NCBI RefSeq assembly: GCF_018294505.1
Contig: NC_057812.1
Location: forward strand, 61,574,013-61,638,012
DNA: 64,000 nt
DNA from: Triticum aestivum
Taxonomy: Eukaryota > Streptophyta > Magnoliopsida > Poales > Poaceae
Direction of reading: 5' to 3'
The position numbers and the translations under genes were made by a program. Of the stretch, positions 58,801 to 64,000 are shown one piece after another. Within the stretch, counting starts at the first letter, position 1, and every line of letters begins with the position of its first letter. Under the pieces are notes generated by a model, which did no database searches, was not told where the DNA came from, and saw only the letters and a list, made by a program, of their open reading frames with translations.

Positions 58801-58884
58801 CAGACTTTCGGAGAAGCCTGTATTTACAAGAAAGTGAGTGGGAGCTCTGTAGCATTTCTGATATTATATGTGGATTGGAAATGA
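55873..58884 (+). pseudogene. gag-pol: Angela gag, protease, integrase and RT N-part
   Basis: 1003 codons in one frame. Gag domain ~1-215, lysine-rich basic stretch ~222-245, CCHC knuckle (CFYCKQTGHWKRNC) near residue 253, protease DTGS near 301, integrase HHCC (CRLGH ... CEPC) ~440-475, core Asp in HTDVCGP near 500, Asp in RSDRGGEY near 560, Glu in GVSERRNRTM near 600, RT fingers and palm ([18 protein letters not shown]) from ~866. At 58867-58880 the RT catalytic motif reads LYVD and then leaves the frame: the second aspartate and a few residues are missing through a short deletion, and the frame ends at 58882-58884. The Copia order integrase-RT is plain. Confidence 0.96.
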
Positions 58885-59836
58885 TATAGAATTTCTGGAT
58901 AGCATAAAGGGATACTTGAATAAAAGTTTTTCAATGAAAGACCTCGGTGAAGCTGCTTACATATTAGGCATTAAGATCTATAGAGATAGATCAAGACGCT
59001 TAATTGGACTTTCACAAAGCACATACCTTGACAAAATTTTGAAGAAGTTCAAAATGGATCAAGCAAAGAAAGGGTTCTTGCCTGTGTTACAAGGTGTGAA
59101 ATTGAGTAAGACTCAATGCCCGACCACTGCAGAAGATAGAGAGAATATGAAAGATGTTCCCTATGCATCAGCCATAGGCTCTATCATGTATGCAATGCTG
59201 TGTACCAGACCTGATGTGTGCCTTGCTATAAGTTTAGCAGGGAGGTACCAAAGTAATCCAGGAATGGATCACTGGACAGCGGTCAAGAACATCCTGAAAT
59301 ACCTGAAAAGGACTAAGGATATGTTTCTCGTATATGGAAGTGACAAAGAGCTCATCGTAAAAGGTTACGTTGATGCAAGCTTTGACATTGATCCGGACGA
59401 TTCTAAATCGCAAACCGGATACGTGTTTACATTAAACGGTGGAGCTGTCAGTTGGTGCAGTTCTAAACAAAGCGTCGTAGCGGGATCTACATGTGAAGCG
59501 GAATACATAGCTGCTTCGGAAGCAGCAAATGAAGGAGTCTGGATGAAGGAGTTCATATCCGATCTAGGTGTCATACCTAGTGCATCGGGTCCAATGAAAA
59601 TCTTTTGTGACAATACTGGTGCAATTGCCTTGGCAAAGGAATCCAGATTTCACAAAAGGACCAAACACATCAAGAGACGCTTCAACTCCATCCGGGATCT
59701 AGTCCAGGTGGGAGACATAGAGATTTGCAAGATACATACGGATCTGAATATTGCAGACCCGTTGACTAAGCCTCTTCCACGAGCAAAACATGATCAGCAC
59801 CAAAGCTCCATGGGTGTTAGATTCATTACAGTGTAA
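58868..59836 (+). pseudogene. pol: Angela RT C-part and RNaseH
   Basis: Continues pol in the next frame from the deletion. It shows the RT connection region (FSMKDLGEAAYILGIKIYRD, LVYGSDKELIVKGYVDASF) and RNaseH (catalytic Asp in YVDASF near 59372, the GSTCEAEYIAASEA block near 59490, DPLTKPLP near the end). It stops with TAA at 59834-59836, shortly before the PPT. The nominal start is not a real initiation site; it is the frame boundary created by the deletion. Confidence 0.95.
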
Positions 59837-59856
59837 TCTAGATTATTGACTCTAGT

Positions 59857-59869
59857 GCAAGTGGAAGAC
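59857..59869 (+). other. Polypurine tract of Angela element
   Basis: GCAAGTGGAAGAC immediately before the TG of the 3' LTR. Confidence 0.85.
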
Positions 59870-61606
59870 TGAAGGAAATATGCCCTAGAGGCAATAATAA
59901 AGTTATTATTTATTTCCTTATAATCATGATAAATGTTTATTATTCATGCTAGAATTGTATTTTCCGGAAACATAATACATGTGTGAATACATAGACAAAC
60001 AGAGTGTCACTAGTATGCCTCTACTTGACTAGCTCGTTAATCAAAGATGGTTATGTTTCCTAACCATAAACAATGAGTTGTTATTTGATTAACGAGGTCA
60101 CATCATTAGTAGAATGATCTGATTGACATGACCCATTCCATTAGCTTAGCACCTGATCGTTTAGTATGTTGCTATTGCTTTCTTCATGACTTATACATGT
60201 TCCTACGACTATGAGATTATGCAACTCCCGTTTACCGGAGGAACACTTTGGGTACTACCAAACGTCACAACGTAAATGGGTGATTATAAAGGAGTACTAC
60301 AGGTGTCTCCAATGGTCGATGTTGGGTTGGCGTATTTCGAGATTAGGATTTGTCACTCCGATTGTCGGAGAGGTATCTCTGGGCCCTCTCGGTAATACAC
60401 ATCACATAAGCCTTGCAAGCATTACAACTAATATGTTAGTTGTGAGATGATGTATTACGGAACGAGTAAAGAGACTTGCCGTTAACGAGATTGAACTAGG
60501 TATTGGATACCGACGATCGAATCTCGGGCAAGTAACATACCGATGACAAAGGGAACAACGTATGTTGTTATGCGGTCTGACCGATAAAGATCTTCGTAGA
60601 ATATGTAGGAGCCAATATGGTCATCCAGGTCCCGCTATTGGTTATTGACCAGAGACATGTCTCGGTCATGTCTACATTGTTCTCGAACCCGTAGGGTCCG
60701 CACGCTTAAGGTTACGATGACAGTTATATTATGAGTTTATGCATTTTGATGTACCGAAGGTTGTTTGGAGTCCGGATGTGATCACGGACATGACGAGGAG
60801 TCTCGAAATGGTCGAGACGTAAAGATTGATATATTGGAAGCCTATGTTTGGACATCGGAAGTGTTCCGGGTGAAATCGGGATTTTACCGGGTTACCGGGA
60901 GGTTACCGGAACCCCCCGGGAGCCATATGGGCCATCATGGGCCTTAGTGGAAAGGAGAAAGGGGCAGCCCAAGGTGGCTGCGCCTCTTTCCCCTCCCCTA
61001 GTCCTATTAGGACTAGGAGAAGGTGGCCGGCCCCCCTCTCTCCCTTCCCCTCCGAGGAATCCTAGTTGGACTAGGATTGGGGGGAGGAATCCTACTCCCA
61101 GAGGGAGTAGGACTCTCCTGCGCCTCCCTCTTTGGCCGGCCAGCCTCCCCTCCTCTCCTCCTTTATATACGGAGGCAGGGGCACCTCTAAACACACAAGT
61201 TGACACAAGTTGATCCACGTGATCGATTCCTTAGCCGTGTGCGGTGCCCCCTGCCACCATATTCCTCGATAATACTGTAGCGGAGTTTAGGCGAAGCCCT
61301 GCTGCTGTAGTTCATCAAGATCGTCACCACGCCGTCGTGCTGACGAAACTCTTCCCCGACACTTTGCTGGATCGAAGTCCGGGGATCGTCATCGAGCTGA
61401 ACGTGTGCTCAAACTCGGAGGTGCCGTAGTTTCGGTGCTTGATCGGTTGGATCGTGAAGACGTACGACTACTTCCTCTACGTCGTGTCATTGCTTCCGCA
61501 GTCGGTCTGCGTTGGGTACGTAGACAACACTCTCCTCTCGTTGCTATGCATCACATGATCCTGTGTGCGCGTAGGAAAATTTTTGAAATTACTACGAAAC
61601 CCAACA
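59870..61606 (+). repeat. 3' LTR of Angela element (1737 bp)
   Basis: Nearly identical to 52899-54636, ends CCCAACA, followed by target copy GTTTC. Confidence 0.97.
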
Positions 61607-61611
61607 GTTTC

Positions 61612-61802
61612 ATGCTAGGACAAAACACATTAAGGTGGATTATTACTTTGTTCGGGAACGTGTTGCACAGAAGCTACTCTGTATCAAGTTCATCTCGTCA
61701 AAGAATCAACTTGCTGACATCTTCACGAAGCCTCTTCCACAACCACAATTTGTAGGCTGTAGGTGCAATCTTAACTTGCTTTGTACTTCAGGACATAGTT
61801 AA
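61612..61802 (+). pseudogene. pol: C-terminal end of Ale-like Copia RNaseH
   Basis: Resumes the Copia frame exactly after the Angela target duplication: HARTKHIKVDYYFVRERV and later ADIFTKPLPQPQF, the conserved Copia C-terminus, stopping with TAA at 61800-61802 just before the PPT (61803-61815). Confidence 0.93.
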
Positions 61803-61815
61803 GATTGAGGGAGGG
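61803..61815 (+). other. Polypurine tract of Ale-like Copia
   Basis: GATTGAGGGAGGG directly before the 3' LTR. Confidence 0.88.
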
Positions 61816-61950
61816 TGTTAGACTGTATATACGTAGCCTCTGTATATCTGTATTGTAACATTCTATTGTACCCCTTGGGTACCTCTATATAATGAGATAG
61901 CCACACCCAGATTAGAGGTGTCGAGCAGTTTCCAAATCATATGGTTAACA
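61816..61950 (+). repeat. 3' LTR of Ale-like Copia (135 bp)
   Basis: TGTTAGACTG start, TTAACA end, followed by target copy GCCGC (61951-61955) and the resumed host exon 1. Confidence 0.95.
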
Positions 61951-62897
61951 GCCGCCAACGCGTGCTGTACGTGCAGCGACGCTATCGACGACGAGAAAGA
62001 AGACACGACGTTCTTCGAGTGCGTTCGCTGCGCAAGGTGGCAGCACAAGTACGTTTGCACGCCCATCTCTGTCTGATCTTGTCTTCCCTACTGGATTCTT
62101 GCTTTCTTTCTTTCTTTCTTGCCCCTGTTGCATCGCATGCAAATCCATCACCATTGTTCGTCGTGCAGCAGCTGCTTCAAGAACTGGGATTCGGAGGACC
62201 TCGAACTGTGCGATATTTGCCTCGACCAAGAGAAGCAGCAGCCCCACCAGGCACCTCTCCCTCCCTCTCCCTCTCTGTGGATTTTCCTCTCAGTTCTTGG
62301 TTTCTTGCACTTCCATCCCCTGTCCCTCCCTGACCCTGAATCTCTGATCTATCTTCTTGTTGCAGTGGGTGGAGAAACTCGCAAGCTTGGACTTCCAGAT
62401 GACATGCGAGCCCTACCGCTTCTGCTATCACTGCAGCAAGCACTTCTGCGCGCGCTGCTGCCCCACCGCCCCACCCAGCCGCTGGCGCGATCACGGCAAT
62501 CATCCCAGGTACATAATCGAGGTTCGTCTCTCTCTCCCATCAACAGTGCGCGCTTAATTACTTTCTGCTTCTTGGGACTGCTCGATCGATCACTTGTTTG
62601 CGGTTCTTTGTTCAGGTGGTGCAGCACGAGGGGCTGCTGATCGTCAGATTGGAGGACGTTAACCACTTCTACGACTGCTCTCGCTTCGAGGTGAGAATCA
62701 TCCCCTTGAGAGAGCTTGCTACCTCGTCTTGTCAAGAATTGGTGCGAATTCGGTCCAATTAAGCTTTGTCCTTCTGCTCTGTGCATTGCATGCAGCCAGA
62801 GATCGCATTCCCAGGTCACTTCTTCTTCGGTACAACCCCCCTGGACACATCAACGGTCCAGATTAAAAGATACCCTTTCGTGAGAATAAGTGAGTAG

Positions 62898-63318
62898 GGG
62901 TAGGATGGGAAATCAAGGTGGGGGAGGCGTACCGCGGCATAGCGAGGCGCGTGTCCGTACGGCCCGCTCTATGCCCGTACGTGGGCGGTGTACGCCGCGT
63001 GAGGAGGAGGGCGGGCCCACGCGTACTAAAACCTAATCCATTAATTCGCCGTGGATTAGGCGAACCATTAACGCCGGCGCAGTGAGCCGTCCCATCGCCG
63101 GCGTCGGTCCGCAGGCGGCGCGGATTCACACGCCACCGCCTGGCGCGCGCCTGCGCACGCCACCGCTTGACCGCCCGCGAACGCCGCCCGCTCGTACTCA
63201 GGCATTAATCACCGGCACCGATTCACATGCTGCCGCCTGCCCTTCTGCGCCCTTTGACCGCTCGGCTGCCCACCGACATTGATCACCGGCACCCCCCGCC
63301 CCAGCCACCACTACGCCC
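62898..63318. other. GC-rich intergenic/promoter stretch
   Basis: It lies between the stop of the PHD-PLATZ-like gene and the TATA box of the next gene. It contains repeated GCACGCCACCGC-type phrases and several near-palindromes (CCGTACGTGGGCGG area). No coding frame is supported. Confidence 0.4.
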
Positions 63319-63326
63319 TATAAAAA
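63319..63326 (+). promoter_or_regulatory. TATA box of the gene at 63455
   Basis: TATAAAAA, 136 bases before the ATG, with a pyrimidine-rich leader (63340-63450) typical of grass genes. Confidence 0.65.
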
Positions 63327-63454
63327 GCGCCTCGCGCCCTCCGTCGGCTCGCACACCACCCTCGCCTCGCCTCTCCTTCTCCCCCCTTGTCGCCGGCGTC
63401 CTCCTCTTGCGCCCTTCACCACCTCGCGCGCCCTACCTCTCCCTCTCGCCGACG

Positions 63455-64000
63455 ATGACCCGCCCCAACTTGACGATGGAGGAGGCGGAGGAGCTCGCCC
63501 ACTTCGGCATCCCCGCCGCGCCCGACGTGCGCCTGCCGGCGAGGTGGCGCCTGAGCATCGACGGCGTCCCCGTTGCGCCGGTGCCCGAGGTCGGCACCCA
63601 CCTCTTCGCCCGCGCCGTCGGCCTGTACAGGGCGCGCCTGTCGCCGGAGGAGCTCGCCGACCCCCAGTACGCCCCAACAACCCCGGCTAGGCGGACCGCA
63701 TCGCCGATGATCAGCTGCAGCGTCTCCACGCCTACGCCGGCCCGCGCCCCCCCACGAAGCACAACCGCGCGCGGCGGCATCAGCTCTTGGACGGCCGCAC
63801 CTTCGAGGAGGTGGTCGCGCCGTACCGCGCGCAGGCGGTCGCCGGCGTCGTGCCTGCTCCGCCGAGGGACGGCTTTCAGCTGTACCGCCGCGGCGATGCG
63901 CGCTCGACCCGCGCCCGCCTCGACTTCGGCGCCATGCACCCGCCCCCGCCCCACGGAGGCCGAGGCGGTGACCGTGGCACTGTCCGCCTCGGCCCCGGCG
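63455..64000 (+). pseudogene. Hypothetical gene of a recurrent Triticeae family, frameshifted, runs off the window
   Basis: From ATG 63455 the frame begins MTRPNLTMEEAEELAHFG and contains IPAAPDVRLPARWRLS, a start I recognise from many unnamed wheat/Aegilops proteins without known function. After ~73 codons the natural reading moves to the next frame: one C appears lost near 63670, and a TAG follows at 63688-63690 in that frame. Beyond it a protein-like frame resumes (ADRIADDQLQRLHAYAGP, LLDGRTFEEVVAPYR) to the edge. Strong G/C at third positions supports past coding. I do not know its role; repeated family members near transposons suggest it may itself be spread by mobile elements. Confidence 0.55.

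Larger units (their letters stand above)
52899..61606 (+). mobile_element. Angela-type Copia retrotransposon, full length, young (8708 bp)
   Basis: Complete structure: LTRs of 1738 and 1737 bp, PBS, ~1.2-kb leader, gag-pol, PPT. Target duplication GTTTC is exact (52894-52898 and 61607-61611). LTRs start TGAAGGAAATATGCCC and end CCCAACA. By eye they differ at about a dozen positions (~0.7%), a recent insertion. It lies in the RNaseH of the Ale-like Copia. A deletion at the RT active site makes it non-autonomous although the rest of pol is open. Confidence 0.97.
47830..61950 (+). mobile_element. Ale/Retrofit-like Copia element in exon 1 (with Angela nested inside)
   Basis: 135-bp LTRs at 47830-47964 and 61816-61950 begin TGTTAGACTG and end TTAACA. 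The target duplication GCCGC is exact (47825-47829, 61951-61955). Order gag, protease, integrase, RT, RNaseH is Copia, and short LTRs with this gag type fit the Ale/Retrofit (Hopscotch-like) lineage. By eye the two LTRs differ at ten or more substitutions and two single-base gaps in 135 bp, an old insertion relative to the Angela inside it. The coding region is damaged: stop at the protease site, stop near 49995, homopolymer frameshift near 50340, and the Angela insertion at 52898. Confidence 0.95.
47822..62897 (+). pseudogene. PHD-finger + PLATZ-like zinc-binding protein gene, split by nested retrotransposons
   Basis: Exon 1 is 47822-47829 plus 61956-62048; exons 2-5 are 62169-62250, 62366-62521, 62616-62690 and 62796-62897. 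Joined, they give 171 codons with consistent phases and no internal stop. Residues 6-51 fit a C4HC3 PHD finger: C6, C9, C25, C28, H33, C36, C48, C51. Residues 62-138 fit the plant PLATZ/B-box-like region (W62, C75, C81, C84, C89, C92, H104, H107, then IVRLEDVNHFYDCS). PLATZ proteins are nuclear, zinc-dependent DNA-binding repressors; PHD fingers read histone tails. Splice borders are GT-AG except exon 2, whose donor is GC (62251). The Ale Copia at 47830 puts 14.1 kb after codon 2, so normal expression is unlikely. The last ~20 residues may not be native. Confidence 0.8.

Noticed and set aside
61941..62640. 130- and 173-codon frames across exons 1-3 of the PHD gene
   Set aside because: They read through introns in other frames; the spliced model keeps the zinc ligands and is preferred.

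Overview
The window is intergenic, transposon-packed plant DNA from a Triticeae grass (wheat, Aegilops, barley or rye group). The basis is a near-complete Angela/BARE-type Copia element, chromodomain Gypsy elements with GC-rich LTR leaders, large CACTA elements and plant-type introns and TATA boxes. No tRNA, rRNA or CRISPR-like array was seen. Almost all long open frames are retrotransposon gag-pol pieces; only two stretches look like host-type genes, both near the right end and both broken.

Layout. 1-848: start of an Angela-type LTR on the minus strand, running off the left edge. 832-22457: an ~11 kb direct tandem duplication. Each unit holds 17 bp of that Angela LTR (far more to the left of unit 1), a 341-bp orphan segment, a Tekay/Del-like Gypsy chromovirus with a 5'-truncated 5' LTR, PBS, an extra ORF before gag, gag-protease-RT-RNaseH-integrase-chromodomain, PPT, 3' LTR, and a 150-bp flank. 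22458-26529: 3' part and LTR of a different, probably non-autonomous Gypsy element. 26530-40565: a decayed Copia element (internal piece plus LTR) interrupted by an 8.7-kb CACTA transposon (27842-36548) and by a solo LTR with a perfect 5-bp target duplication (37983-39485). 40566-47000: AT-rich degenerate repeats split by a Gypsy 3' fragment, whose LTR is itself split by a TIR element (43441-45079).

47100-62897: the most informative locus. A TATA box and ATG begin a five-exon gene that can be spliced by eye into a ~171-aa protein with an N-terminal C4HC3 PHD finger followed by a PLATZ-like zinc-binding region. Eight bases after the A of the ATG an Ale/Retrofit-like Copia (135-bp LTRs) has inserted with target duplication GCCGC. 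A young Angela element (52899-61606, target duplication GTTTC) has inserted into that Copia. Together they put 14.1 kb into exon 1. 63319-64000: TATA box and start of a second host-like gene, recognised only as a recurrent Triticeae hypothetical family, with an early frameshift.

Working of the parts. No element here looks autonomous: the Gypsy copies carry shared and private lesions, the young Angela has lost part of its RT catalytic motif, and the CACTA has no recognisable transposase but carries exon-like pieces of host genes (one HMG-box exon, one CGYCGY-type zinc-motif exon) and two tandem arrays. Relative history, inferred: Gypsy insertion and truncation, Angela LTR beside it, 11-kb duplication, then independent decay of the two units; in the right half, host gene, then Copia, then Angela.
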